Of a stretch of DNA of 64,000 nt, positions 26,114 through 34,587 are shown in pieces (the stretch's first letter is position 1; every line of letters begins with the position of its first letter). The DNA is from Burkholderia cepacia. Its GTDB lineage: Bacteria > Pseudomonadota > Gammaproteobacteria > Burkholderiales > Burkholderiaceae. The notes below the pieces were generated by a model. That model had not been told where the DNA came from. It saw only the letters and a program-made list of their open reading frames with translations, and did no database searches. Position numbers and translations under genes: made by a program. The stretch spans positions 141,988 to 205,987 of the forward strand of contig NZ_LDWR01000045.1 of the NCBI RefSeq assembly GCF_001039005.1, read 5' to 3'.

Positions 26114-27373
26114 ATGCAGGGATGGAAGCGGTATGCGCTCGCGGTGAGCGCGGGCTGGATGCTGGCGTCGTCCGCGTTTGCCGCGGGCGAGCCGGTGCGG
26201 ATCGCGCTGATCGAAGGGATGTCGGGCCCGTTCGCGAACGCGGGCGCGGCGGTCGAGCGCAACCTGCGCTTCGGCGTCGAGCAGGTCAACGCGGCGGGCG
26301 GCGTGAAGCTGCGCGACGGCGCGCATCCGCTCGAGCTGGTCGTGCTCGACAGCAAGGGCAGCCCGGAGGAGGCGCTCGTGCAGTTGCGCGCGGCCGCGGA
26401 CCGCCATATCGGTTTCGTTGCGCAGGGCAACAGCTCGGCCGTCGCGGCCGCGCTCGTCGCGGCGCTCGACAAGCTGAACGCGCGAGATCCGGACAACCGG
26501 ATGCTGTTCCTCAACTATTCGGCCGACGATCCGGCGCTGACCGGCGCGCGCTGCAGTTTCTGGCATTTCCGTTTCGACGCGCATGCAGGGATGCGGATGG
26601 CCGCGCTCGCGGACGTGATGGCGAGCGACCGTGCGCTGCGCAAGGTCTATCTGCTGAACCAGGACTACAGCTTCGGCCACGACGTGAGCACGCTCGCGCG
26701 GCAGGCGCTCGCCGCGCGGCGCCCCGACGTGACGATCGCCGGCGACGAATTCCACCCGATCGGCCGGATCAAGGATTTCTCGCCGTACGTCGCGAAGATC
26801 CGCGCGAGCGGCGCCGATGCCGTCGTGACCGGCAACTGGGGCAACGACCTCACGCTGCTCGTGAAGGCGGCGCGCGAGCAGGGGCTGAATGCGAAGTTCT
26901 ATACGTTCTACGGCAACAGCCTCGGCGCACCGGCGGCACTCGGCGACGCCGGGGTCGGGCGAGTCGTGGCCGTGGCGGACTGGCACCCGAACGCGGGCGG
27001 CGCGAAATCCGACGCGTTCTACCGCGCGTTCCGGACCCGTTTCCCGGCCGCGCAGGACGACTATCCGGTGCGGCGCATGAGCCTGATGATCGAGATGCTG
27101 GCCGCCGCGATGACCCGCGCGGGTTCGGCCGACCCCGTCGCGGTCGCGCGTGCGCTCGAGGGCCTGTCGTTCGACGACGGTTTCCACGCGTCGCGGATGC
27201 GCGCGCAGGATCATCAACTGATCCAGCCCCTTTACGTGATGCAGATGGACAAGGTCGGCACGCCGGGCGTGCGCTTCGACAACGAGGGTTCCGGGTACGG
27301 CTTCCGGACGGTGCTCGCGGTGCCGGCGCAACGCACGGAGATGCCGTCGACCTGCTCGATGACGCGCCCGTGA
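26114..27373 (+). CDS. Branched-chain amino acid-type ABC transporter substrate-binding protein
   Basis: A 419-residue periplasmic protein with a signal peptide (residues 1-24, ending SSAFAAG) and a type I binding fold (IALIEGMSGPFANAGAAVERN, VYLLNQDYSFGHDV). It resembles LivK-like proteins for amino acids, amides or aromatic ligands. No permease or ATPase genes are nearby, so it is an orphan binding protein or works with a distant transporter. Ligand unknown. Confidence 0.85.
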   Translation: MQGWKRYALAVSAGWMLASSAFAAGEPVRIALIEGMSGPFANAGAAVERNLRFGVEQVNAAGGVKLRDGAHPLELVVLDSKGSPEEALVQLRAAADRHIGFVAQGNSSAVAAALVAALDKLNARDPDNRMLFLNYSADDPALTGARCSFWHFRFDAHAGMRMAALADVMASDRALRKVYLLNQDYSFGHDVSTLARQALAARRPDVTIAGDEFHPIGRIKDFSPYVAKIRASGADAVVTGNWGNDLTLLVKAAREQGLNAKFYTFYGNSLGAPAALGDAGVGRVVAVADWHPNAGGAKSDAFYRAFRTRFPAAQDDYPVRRMSLMIEMLAAAMTRAGSADPVAVARALEGLSFDDGFHASRMRAQDHQLIQPLYVMQMDKVGTPGVRFDNEGSGYGFRTVLAVPAQRTEMPSTCSMTRP

Positions 27374-27480
27374 CAGGGGGCGGTAAGAAAGGCGTGGAGT
27401 TGTGCTACAATGCCCGCCGGTTGTAAGTCACGGCACGGCCATTCTTCCGTGTCCGCCTGTTCAGTTAGAAAGGAAATCAA

Positions 27481-27750
27481 ATGTCTGTTGCAGATATCAA
27501 GAAGTCGGAAGTCGTTGCTCAGTTCGCCCGCGCTACCAACGACACGGGTTCGCCCGAAGTCCAGGTCGCACTGCTGACCGCACGTATCGTCGAACTGACG
27601 GGTCACTTCAAGACCCACGCGAAGGATCACCACAGCCGCCGCGGCCTGCTGCGCATGGTTAGCCGCCGCCGCAAGCTGCTCGACTACCTCAAGGGCAAGG
27701 ATGCCGACCGTTACCGCGCGCTGATCGAGAAGCTGGGTCTGCGTAAGTAA
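27481..27750 (+). CDS. rpsO: 30S ribosomal protein S15
   Basis: An 89-residue ribosomal protein that binds the central domain of 16S rRNA. FKTHAKDHHSRRGLLRMVSRRRKLLDYL is the conserved rRNA-binding core. AGAAAGGAAATCAA precedes the ATG. A TACAAT -10 element at 27406-27411 lies upstream. Gene order rpsO-pnp is conserved widely; a hairpin with a T-run follows it. Confidence 0.97.
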   Translation: MSVADIKKSEVVAQFARATNDTGSPEVQVALLTARIVELTGHFKTHAKDHHSRRGLLRMVSRRRKLLDYLKGKDADRYRALIEKLGLRK

Positions 27751-27773
27751 TCGAGGCGATTGCCGCCAGCAAG

Positions 27774-27812
27774 ATGCCTGTGTCAGTCCGCTGATACAGG
27801 CATTTTGTTTTT
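27774..27812 (+). terminator. Terminator between rpsO and pnp
   Basis: ATGCCTGTGTCAG pairs with CTGATACAGGCAT (one G-T pair) across TCCG and is followed by T-rich sequence. In E. coli the equivalent terminator is leaky, letting part of the transcription run on into pnp. Confidence 0.82.
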
Positions 27813-27899
27813 GCGCGGTGCGTAGCGTCACGCGCACCGCAGGCTGTCCGGCCATTCGTGCCGGGCTGCCGGGACGGCCGATACCGGAGTCGGGATTTG

Positions 27900-27944
27900 T
27901 GTCATTCCAGCGCGCCGTTGCATGAGCGCCGCGCTGGAATGGCA
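27900..27944 (+). promoter_or_regulatory. Long hairpin in the pnp leader (probable RNase III site)
   Basis: CATTCCAGCGCG (27903-27914) and CGCGCTGGAATG (27930-27941) are perfect complements, and three further outer pairs extend the stem to about 15 base pairs with a 15-base loop. It lies about 100 bases before pnp. In E. coli RNase III cuts such a leader stem and PNPase then represses its own mRNA; the location fits the same autoregulation. Confidence 0.6.
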
Positions 27945-28040
27945 TAAGAAACACACCTTGCTCCGGGTGATTCGGTCGCGACGCCGCCGCACGGCAGGGC
28001 CGATGCGGTGAATGATAGAAATGCATTCAAAGGAGCAACC

Positions 28041-30188
28041 ATGTCCATGTTCAACAAGGTCGTGAAGGAATTCCAGTGGGGCCAGCACAAGGTGCGCCTC
28101 GAAACCGGTGAAGTCGCTCGCCAGGCGAGCGGTGCGGTGATCGTCGACGTCGAAGACACCGTCGTGCTGGCAACCGTCGTCGGCGCGAAGTCGGCGAAGC
28201 CGGGTCAGGACTTCTTCCCGCTGACCGTCGACTATCTCGAGAAGACCTACTCGGCCGGCAAGATCCCGGGCGGCTTCTTCCGCCGCGAAGGCCGTCCGTC
28301 GGAGCACGAGACGCTGACGTCGCGCCTGATCGACCGTCCGCTGCGCCCGCTGTTCCCGGAAGGCTTCTACAACGAAGTCCAGGTCGTGATCCACGTGCTG
28401 TCCGTGAACCCGGAAGTCCCGGCGGACATCCCCGCGCTGATCGGCGCATCGGCCGCGCTCGCCGTGTCGGGCCTGCCGTTCAACGGCCCGGTCGGTGCCG
28501 CGCGCGTCGCGTACATCGACAACGCCTACGTGCTGAACCCGACGCGTGACCAGATCAAGGCATCGAGCCTCGATCTCGTCGTCGCAGGGACGGAGCGCGC
28601 GGTGCTGATGGTCGAATCGGAAGCCGATCAACTGTCGGAAGACGTGATGCTGGGCGCCGTGGTGTTCGGCCACGAGCAGATGCAAGTGGCGATCGACGCG
28701 ATCCACGAACTGGTGCGCGAAGGCGGCAAGCCCGAGTGGGACTGGCAGCCGGCGCCGAAGAACGAAGCGCTGATCGCGCGCGTGACCGAGCTGGCGCAGA
28801 ACGACCTGCTCGCCGCTTACCAGCTCCGCGACAAGCAAGCCCGTTCGACGAAGCTGAAGGAAGTCTACTCGGCGACGTCGGCGAAGCTCGAGGAAGACGC
28901 GCAGGCGGCCGGTACGGCAGCGGCCGACAAGGCCACCGTCGGCAACGTGCTGTTCGACATCGAGGCCAAGATCGTCCGTTCGCAGATCCTGAACGGCGAG
29001 CCGCGCATCGACGGCCGCGACACGCGCACCGTGCGCCCGATCGAGATCCGCACCGGCGTGCTGCCGCGTACCCACGGCTCGGCGCTGTTCACGCGCGGCG
29101 AGACGCAGGCGCTGGTCGTCGCGACGCTCGGCACGAAGGGTGACGAGCAGATCATCGACGCGCTCGAAGGCGAATACCGCGAGCGCTTCATGCTCCACTA
29201 CAACATGCCCCCGTTCGCGACCGGCGAAACGGGCCGCGTCGGCTCGCCGAAGCGTCGCGAAATCGGCCACGGCCGCCTCGCGAAGCGCGCGCTGGTCAAG
29301 TGCCTGCCGAGCGCCGACGAATTCGGCTACTCGATCCGCGTCGTGTCGGAAATCACCGAATCGAACGGTTCGTCGTCGATGGCATCGGTGTGCGGCGGCT
29401 GCCTCGCGCTGATGGACGCTGGCGTGCCGATGAAGGCGCACGTCGCGGGTATCGCGATGGGCCTGATCCTCGAAGGCAACAAGTTCGCGGTGCTGACCGA
29501 CATCCTCGGCGACGAAGATCACCTCGGCGACATGGACTTCAAGGTGGCCGGCACGGAACAAGGCGTGACGGCGCTGCAGATGGACATCAAGATCCAGGGC
29601 ATCACGAAGGAAATCATGCAGGTCGCGCTCGCGCAGGCGAAGGAAGGCCGCATGCACATCCTTGGCAAGATGACGTCGGCGGTCTCGGGTGCGAACACGC
29701 AGCTGTCGGAATTCGCGCCGCGCATGATCACGATCAAGATCAACCCGGAAAAGATCCGCGACGTGATCGGCAAGGGCGGTTCGGTGATCCGCGCGCTGAC
29801 GGAAGAAACGGGCACGACCATCGACATTTCGGACGACGGCGTCGTGACGATCGCGAGCACGAACAGCGACGGCATGGCCGAAGCGAAGAAGCGCATCGAG
29901 AACATCACGGCCGAGATCGAAGTCGGCCAGGTGTACGAAGGCACGGTGCTGAAGCTGCTCGATTTCGGCGCGATCGTGAACCTGCTGCCGGGCAAGGACG
30001 GCCTGCTGCACATCTCGGAAATCGTCAACGAGCGTGTGAAGGACATCAACGACTACCTGAAGGAAGGTCAGCAGGTCAAGGTCAAGGTGATCCAGACGGA
30101 CGAAAAGGGTCGCGTGCGTCTGTCGGCAAAGGCGCTGCTGAATGAAGCAGCGGCGGCGTCGCAGTCGGATACGCCGCCGCAGCAGTAA
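28041..30188 (+). CDS. pnp: Polynucleotide phosphorylase
   Basis: A 715-residue 3'-5' phosphorolytic exoribonuclease, a trimer and degradosome partner. Two RNase PH domains are visible, the first starting FQWGQHKVRLETGEVARQ and the second containing EGRMHILGKM. A KH domain (IRDVIGKGGSVIRALTEETG, about 555-615) and an S1 domain (about 620-690) follow. AAAGGAGC precedes ATG 28041; an in-frame ATG 33 bases earlier lacks a ribosome-binding site. Confidence 0.96.
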   Translation: MSMFNKVVKEFQWGQHKVRLETGEVARQASGAVIVDVEDTVVLATVVGAKSAKPGQDFFPLTVDYLEKTYSAGKIPGGFFRREGRPSEHETLTSRLIDRPLRPLFPEGFYNEVQVVIHVLSVNPEVPADIPALIGASAALAVSGLPFNGPVGAARVAYIDNAYVLNPTRDQIKASSLDLVVAGTERAVLMVESEADQLSEDVMLGAVVFGHEQMQVAIDAIHELVREGGKPEWDWQPAPKNEALIARVTELAQNDLLAAYQLRDKQARSTKLKEVYSATSAKLEEDAQAAGTAAADKATVGNVLFDIEAKIVRSQILNGEPRIDGRDTRTVRPIEIRTGVLPRTHGSALFTRGETQALVVATLGTKGDEQIIDALEGEYRERFMLHYNMPPFATGETGRVGSPKRREIGHGRLAKRALVKCLPSADEFGYSIRVVSEITESNGSSSMASVCGGCLALMDAGVPMKAHVAGIAMGLILEGNKFAVLTDILGDEDHLGDMDFKVAGTEQGVTALQMDIKIQGITKEIMQVALAQAKEGRMHILGKMTSAVSGANTQLSEFAPRMITIKINPEKIRDVIGKGGSVIRALTEETGTTIDISDDGVVTIASTNSDGMAEAKKRIENITAEIEVGQVYEGTVLKLLDFGAIVNLLPGKDGLLHISEIVNERVKDINDYLKEGQQVKVKVIQTDEKGRVRLSAKALLNEAAAASQSDTPPQQ

Positions 30189-30203
30189 GCGGGCAGGCGG
30201 ACC

Positions 30204-30240
30204 AACGGCCGGCAGTGCGAAAGCGCGCCGGCCGTTTTTT
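30204..30240 (+). terminator. Intrinsic terminator after pnp
   Basis: AACGGCCGGC and GCCGGCCGTT pair across a 13-base loop and are followed by a T-run, 15 bases after the pnp stop. Confidence 0.88.
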
Positions 30241-30336
30241 CTGTAGCATCGTTGTGCGGCGCAGCAGCGCCGGCGAGGCGCCCGTGCCGCGCGCACGGGC
30301 GTGCCATCCGATTCCGATCCTGGAGCGACCATCACC

Positions 30337-31356
30337 ATGAAAGCCATCGAAATCACCGAATTCGGCGCCCCCGACGTGCTGAAGCTTGCGGAGCGTCCGC
30401 GCCCCGAACCGAAGCGCGGCGAGGTGCTGATCAAGGTGGCGGCTTCCGGCGTGAATCGGCCTGACGTCTTTCAGCGCAAGGGGGCATATGCACCGCCGCC
30501 GGGCGCGTCGGATCTGCCGGGCCTCGAGGTCGCGGGCGAAATCGTCGGCGGCGACTTGTCCGATGCCGCGCTGAATCCGTTCGGCCTGAAGCTTGGCGAT
30601 CGCGTGTGCGCGCTGCTCGCGGGCGGTGGTTATGCCGAATATGCGGTCGCGCCGCTGCTGCAGTGCCTGCCGGTGCCCGGCGGGCTGACCGACATCGAGG
30701 CCGCGTCGCTGCCCGAAACGTTTTTCACCGTGTGGAGCAACGTGTTCGACCGTGCGCAGCTCGGCGCGGGCGAGGGTGGCGAGCATGAGACGCTGCTCGT
30801 GCAGGGCGGCTCGAGCGGCATCGGCGTCACGGCGATCCAGATCGCGCATGCGCTCGGTTTTCGCGTGTTCGCGACGGCCGGCACTGCCGACAAGTGCCGT
30901 GCGTGCGAGGCGCTCGGCGCCGAACGCGCGATCAACTACAAGACCGAAGACTTCGTCGAGGTCGTGAAGTCGCTGACGCATGATCGCGGCGTCGACGTGA
31001 TCCTGGACATGGTGGCGGGCTCGTACGTGCCGCGCGAGCTGTCCGCGCTCGCGGACGGCGGCCGTCTCGTGCTGATCGCGCTGCTCGGCGGTGCGAAGGC
31101 CGACGTCAACCTGAGCGAGATCCTGCGTCGCCGGCTGACGGTGACGGGTTCGACGCTGCGGCCGCGTCCGGTCGAGTTCAAGGCGCGCATCGCCGCGCAG
31201 CTGCAGGCGCGCGTGTGGCCGCTGATCGCCGACGGCCGCATCAAGCCGGTGATCTACCGTGTGCTGCCGGCAGCGGAAGCCGCGCAGGCGCATGCGCTGA
31301 TGGAAAGCAGCGAGCACACCGGCAAGATCGTGCTCGATTGGGGTACGAACGCCTGA
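30337..31356 (+). CDS. NAD(P)H quinone oxidoreductase, zinc-independent MDR family
   Basis: A 339-residue medium-chain reductase resembling the PIG3/QOR group (TIGR02824): GroES-like N-domain with VNRPDVFQRKGAY, cofactor motif LLVQGGSSGIGVTAIQIA, and the NYKTEDF segment. No zinc-binding cysteines are seen. It reduces quinones by one electron; natural substrate unknown. TGGAGCGACC precedes ATG 30337. It has a terminator on its left and a tpiA promoter on its right, so it is probably monocistronic. Confidence 0.87.
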   Translation: MKAIEITEFGAPDVLKLAERPRPEPKRGEVLIKVAASGVNRPDVFQRKGAYAPPPGASDLPGLEVAGEIVGGDLSDAALNPFGLKLGDRVCALLAGGGYAEYAVAPLLQCLPVPGGLTDIEAASLPETFFTVWSNVFDRAQLGAGEGGEHETLLVQGGSSGIGVTAIQIAHALGFRVFATAGTADKCRACEALGAERAINYKTEDFVEVVKSLTHDRGVDVILDMVAGSYVPRELSALADGGRLVLIALLGGAKADVNLSEILRRRLTVTGSTLRPRPVEFKARIAAQLQARVWPLIADGRIKPVIYRVLPAAEAAQAHALMESSEHTGKIVLDWGTNA

Positions 31357-31387
31357 CGCCCGTGCGGCCGGGCTTGACATGCGCGGT

Positions 31388-31417
31388 TTGACCGGTTCAA
31401 GCCGTGCGCAGTAAAAT
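31388..31417 (+). promoter_or_regulatory. Sigma-70 promoter for tpiA-secG
   Basis: TTGACC (31388-31393) and TAAAAT (31412-31417) are 18 bases apart, upstream of tpiA. Transcription would start near 31424, leaving a leader of about 70 bases. Confidence 0.6.
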
Positions 31418-31496
31418 CGCCGGTTTGCTTCGCCAGATCAAACCTGACCGCCGGTTTCCGGCGCGTTAATGACACAGCGGTGACGAGACAGACACG

Positions 31497-32252
31497 ATGT
31501 CGAAACAGAGAACAAAGCGGGTGATCGGCAACTGGAAGATGCACGGCCGGCTGGCCGGCAACCAGGCGTTGCTGAACGAAGTGGTGCGGGGCGCGGACGC
31601 CGTGGCGGCCGAAACGTCGGTCGGCGTGTGCGTGCCGTTCCCGTATCTCGCGCAGGTTCAGGCGCAGCTTGGCGGCGGTCGTGTCGCATTCGGCGCGCAG
31701 GACGTGTCCGCGCACGAGCAGGGCGCGTTCACCGGCGAAGTGGCGGCCGCGATGGTCGCCGAGTTCGGCGCACGCTATGCGATCGTCGGCCACTCGGAGC
31801 GTCGCGCGTATCACGGCGAAAGCAGCGAGACGGTCGCGGCGAAGACGCAGCGCGCGCTCGCGGCCGGCCTCACGCCCGTCGTGTGCGTCGGCGAGACGCT
31901 CGACGAGCGCGAGTCGGGCGCGACCGAGCAGGTCGTCGGTGCGCAGCTCGACGCGGTGCTGGCCGTGCTGACGGCTGACGAGGCGGTGCGCATCGTCGTC
32001 GCGTACGAGCCGGTCTGGGCGATCGGCACGGGCAAGAGCGCGACGTCGGCGCAGGCGCAGGACGTGCACGCGTTCCTGCGTGAGCGTCTCGCGGCGAAGG
32101 GTGCGGCGGACGTGTCCGTGCTGTACGGCGGCAGCGTGAAGCCGGACAACGCGGAAGAGCTGTTCGCGCAGCCGGACATCGACGGCGGCCTGATCGGCGG
32201 CGCGTCGCTGAAGGCGGAAGATTTCCTGGCGATCTGCCGGGCCGCGCATTGA
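31497..32252 (+). CDS. tpiA: Triosephosphate isomerase
   Basis: A 251-residue TIM-barrel enzyme of glycolysis and gluconeogenesis. The catalytic lysine lies in GNWKMHG near residue 14, the histidine in VGHSERR near 100, the glutamate in AYEPVWAIGTGKSAT near 170, and the phosphate loop in YGGSVKPDN. It is followed at 72 bases by secG, an arrangement conserved in many proteobacteria. Confidence 0.96.
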   Translation: MSKQRTKRVIGNWKMHGRLAGNQALLNEVVRGADAVAAETSVGVCVPFPYLAQVQAQLGGGRVAFGAQDVSAHEQGAFTGEVAAAMVAEFGARYAIVGHSERRAYHGESSETVAAKTQRALAAGLTPVVCVGETLDERESGATEQVVGAQLDAVLAVLTADEAVRIVVAYEPVWAIGTGKSATSAQAQDVHAFLRERLAAKGAADVSVLYGGSVKPDNAEELFAQPDIDGGLIGGASLKAEDFLAICRAAH

Positions 32253-32324
32253 GCGGTCCGAGATCGAATTGAACCATGACGGCGGCCGGTCGATCCGGTC
32301 GCCCGATCCAATCGGGTGGGTGTG

Positions 32325-32702
32325 ATGCTGTTATTCAAGACGCTGATTATTGTGGTGCAGGTACTGTCTGCACTGGGTGTGATTGGTCTCGTGCTGCTGC
32401 AGCACGGCAAGGGTGCCGACATGGGTGCCGCGTTCGGCAGCGGCGCGTCGGGCAGCCTGTTCGGTGCGACGGGCTCGGCGAACTTCCTGTCGCGCACGAC
32501 GGGTATCCTCGCGACGATCTTTTTTATCGCGACGCTCGCGCTGACGTACCTCGGTTCGTACAAGTCGACGCCGTCGGCAGGCGTGCTGGGCGCGGCGGCG
32601 ACCGCTCCGGCACCGGTGTCCGCCGCATCGGCACCGGCTGTCGCGGCGTCCGCTGCCGCGGGTTCGGCTGCAAGCGCGCCAGGCCAGGACGTCCCGAAAT
32701 AA
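32325..32702 (+). CDS. secG: Preprotein translocase subunit SecG
   Basis: A 125-residue protein with two membrane helices (residues 3-22 and 55-75) around the conserved GKGADMGAAFGSGASGSLFG. The C-terminal 45 residues are Ala/Ser/Pro-rich and longer than in E. coli SecG. ATG 32325 is preferred over a GTG three codons earlier. Confidence 0.93.
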   Translation: MLLFKTLIIVVQVLSALGVIGLVLLQHGKGADMGAAFGSGASGSLFGATGSANFLSRTTGILATIFFIATLALTYLGSYKSTPSAGVLGAAATAPAPVSAASAPAVAASAAAGSAASAPGQDVPK

Positions 32703-32729
32703 AAAGTCAAAAATTTTGCGGTTGTGCGT

Positions 32730-32758
32730 TGAACAATTCTGGAACTCGGGTTAGAATT
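32730..32758 (+). promoter_or_regulatory. Sigma-70 promoter for tRNA-Leu
   Basis: TTGAAC (32730-32735) and TAGAAT (32753-32758), 17 bases apart, lie about 55 bases before the mature tRNA-Leu 5' end. Confidence 0.6.
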
Positions 32759-32813
32759 TAATTCTTGAAGCGATTCGCGGGAAACGAGCAGCATAACCCG
32801 AGTTGCATGCAGT

Positions 32814-32898
32814 GCCGACGTGGTGAAATTGGTAGACACGCTATCTTGAGGGGGTAGTGGCGAAAGCTGTGCGAGTTCGAGTCTCGCCGTCGGCACCA
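32814..32898 (+). tRNA. tRNA-Leu (anticodon GAG)
   Basis: An 85-base class II tRNA with acceptor arms GCCGACG / CGTCGGC, encoded CCA, D-loop region TGGTAGACACG, anticodon GAG at 32848-32850, a long variable arm and the T-loop GTTCGAGTC. It reads CUC and CUU codons, which include two codon types enriched in the leuA leader ORF. Confidence 0.97.
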
Positions 32899-32907
32899 AA
32901 GTTACTC

Positions 32908-32939
32908 AATGCCAGCCGCTTCTAGTGGCTGGCATTTTT
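32908..32939 (+). terminator. Intrinsic terminator after tRNA-Leu
   Basis: AATGCCAGCC and GGCTGGCATT form a perfect 10-base stem followed by TTT, ten bases past the tRNA. It separates the tRNA from the nuo operon. Confidence 0.9.
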
Positions 32940-33052
32940 CATTTCTGGGGTGTGCTTGCGGTTGTCTTGCGATCGCATGCACTCCGAAATGATTCCTTCC
33001 TCCGGATGGTGGTATTCTCCGGACGCTCAGAACTAACCGATAGAGGATTGCC

Positions 33053-33412
33053 TTGAACCTCGCAGCCTATTACCCCGTCTTGTTGTTCCTCCTCGTGGGC
33101 ACTGGTTTAGGTATAGCGCTGGTCAGCATCGGCAAGCTCCTTGGTCCCAACAAGCCGGACGTCGAGAAGAACGCACCGTACGAGTGCGGCTTCGAAGCCT
33201 TTGAAGACGCCCGGATGAAATTCGACGTTCGGTATTACCTCGTCGCCATCCTGTTCATCATCTTCGATCTCGAAACCGCATTCCTGTTCCCGTGGGGCGT
33301 CGCGCTCCGGGACATCGGCTGGCCGGGTTTCATCGCAATGATGATTTTTCTGCTCGAATTCCTGCTGGGCTTTGCCTATATCTGGAAGAAAGGCGGGCTC
33401 GATTGGGAGTGA
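33053..33412 (+). CDS. nuoA: NADH-quinone oxidoreductase subunit A
   Basis: A 119-residue membrane subunit of complex I with three helices and the conserved loop [23 protein letters not shown]... that lines the quinone tunnel. It opens the nuo operon and uses a TTG start with AGAGGA seven bases upstream. A weak -10 (TATTCT, 33013-33018) may belong to the operon promoter. Confidence 0.95.
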
Positions 33413-33474
33413 TGGGTTAATCGCCGGTTTGCATGAGCGGCCACGCTCGGTCGCTCGTCTGGAGTGGAAAGCAA

Positions 33475-33954
33475 ATGAGTATCGAAGGGGTCTTGAAGGA
33501 AGGGTTTGTCACCACGACGGCTGACAAGCTGATCAACTGGACGCGTACCGGCTCGCTGTGGCCGATGACGTTCGGGCTCGCGTGTTGCGCCGTCGAGATG
33601 ATGCATGCGGGCGCGGCCCGTTACGATCTGGACCGGTTCGGCGTCGTGTTTCGTCCGAGCCCGCGTCAATCGGACGTGATGATCGTTGCCGGCACGCTCT
33701 GCAACAAGATGGCACCCGCACTGCGCCGCGTGTACGACCAGATGGCCGAGCCGCGCTGGGTGATCTCGATGGGGTCGTGCGCGAATGGCGGCGGCTACTA
33801 CCACTACTCGTATTCGGTGGTCCGCGGCTGCGACCGGATCGTGCCGGTCGACGTCTACGTGCCGGGCTGTCCGCCCACGGCCGAGGCGCTGGTCTACGGC
33901 GTGATCCAGCTTCAGGCGAAGATCCGCCGCACCAATACCATCGCCCGTCAATAA
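33475..33954 (+). CDS. nuoB: NADH-quinone oxidoreductase subunit B
   Basis: A 159-residue peripheral-arm subunit carrying the terminal 4Fe-4S cluster N2. The adjacent cysteines in LACCAVEMM, a third in GSCANGG and a fourth in YVPGCPPTAEA are all present. ATG 33475 has GGAG upstream; an earlier in-frame ATG at 33433 adds 14 non-conserved residues. Confidence 0.96.
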   Translation: MSIEGVLKEGFVTTTADKLINWTRTGSLWPMTFGLACCAVEMMHAGAARYDLDRFGVVFRPSPRQSDVMIVAGTLCNKMAPALRRVYDQMAEPRWVISMGSCANGGGYYHYSYSVVRGCDRIVPVDVYVPGCPPTAEALVYGVIQLQAKIRRTNTIARQ

Positions 33955-33975
33955 AGCCCCGAGCGTCCCCTCAAT

Positions 33976-34578
33976 ATGGCAAGCAAAATCGAGACTCTCA
34001 AGGCAAACCTCGAAGCCGCGCTCGGCGCGCGCGTGGTGAGCCTTACCGAAGCGATCGGTGAACTGACGCTCGTCGTGAAGGCGAGCGATTACCTCGAAGT
34101 CGCAAAGACGCTTCGCGACGATCCGAAGCTCCGTTTCGAGCAGCTGATCGACCTCTGCGGCGTCGACTACCAGACCTTCGGCGACGGCGCCTACGACGGC
34201 CCGCGCTTCGCGGCCGTGTCGCACCTGCTGTCGGTCACGAACAACTGGCGCCTGCGCCTGCGTGCATTCGCGCCGGACGACGACCTGCCGATCGTGGCAT
34301 CGCTGGTCGACATCTGGACCTCCGCGAACTGGTACGAGCGCGAAGCGTTCGACCTGTACGGCATCGTGTTCGAAGGCCACCCCGACCTGCGCCGCATCCT
34401 CACCGACTACGGCTTCATCGGCCACCCGTTCCGCAAGGACTTCCCGGTGTCGGGTTACGTCGAAATGCGTTACGACCCGGAAGAGAAGCGGGTCGTGTAC
34501 CAGCCGGTGACGATCGAGCCGCGCGAAATCACGCCGCGCGTGATCCGCGAGGATCGCTATGGCGGTCTGAAACATTAA
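33976..34578 (+). CDS. nuoC: NADH-quinone oxidoreductase subunit C
   Basis: A 200-residue 30-kDa-type subunit that packs against NuoD in the connecting module. The C-terminal signature ERE[A]FDLYGIVFEGHPDLRRIL and HPFRKDFP is present. It is separate from nuoD, unlike the fused NuoCD of E. coli. Confidence 0.95.
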   Translation: MASKIETLKANLEAALGARVVSLTEAIGELTLVVKASDYLEVAKTLRDDPKLRFEQLIDLCGVDYQTFGDGAYDGPRFAAVSHLLSVTNNWRLRLRAFAPDDDLPIVASLVDIWTSANWYEREAFDLYGIVFEGHPDLRRILTDYGFIGHPFRKDFPVSGYVEMRYDPEEKRVVYQPVTIEPREITPRVIREDRYGGLKH

Positions 34579-34587
34579 GGGGGCGTC

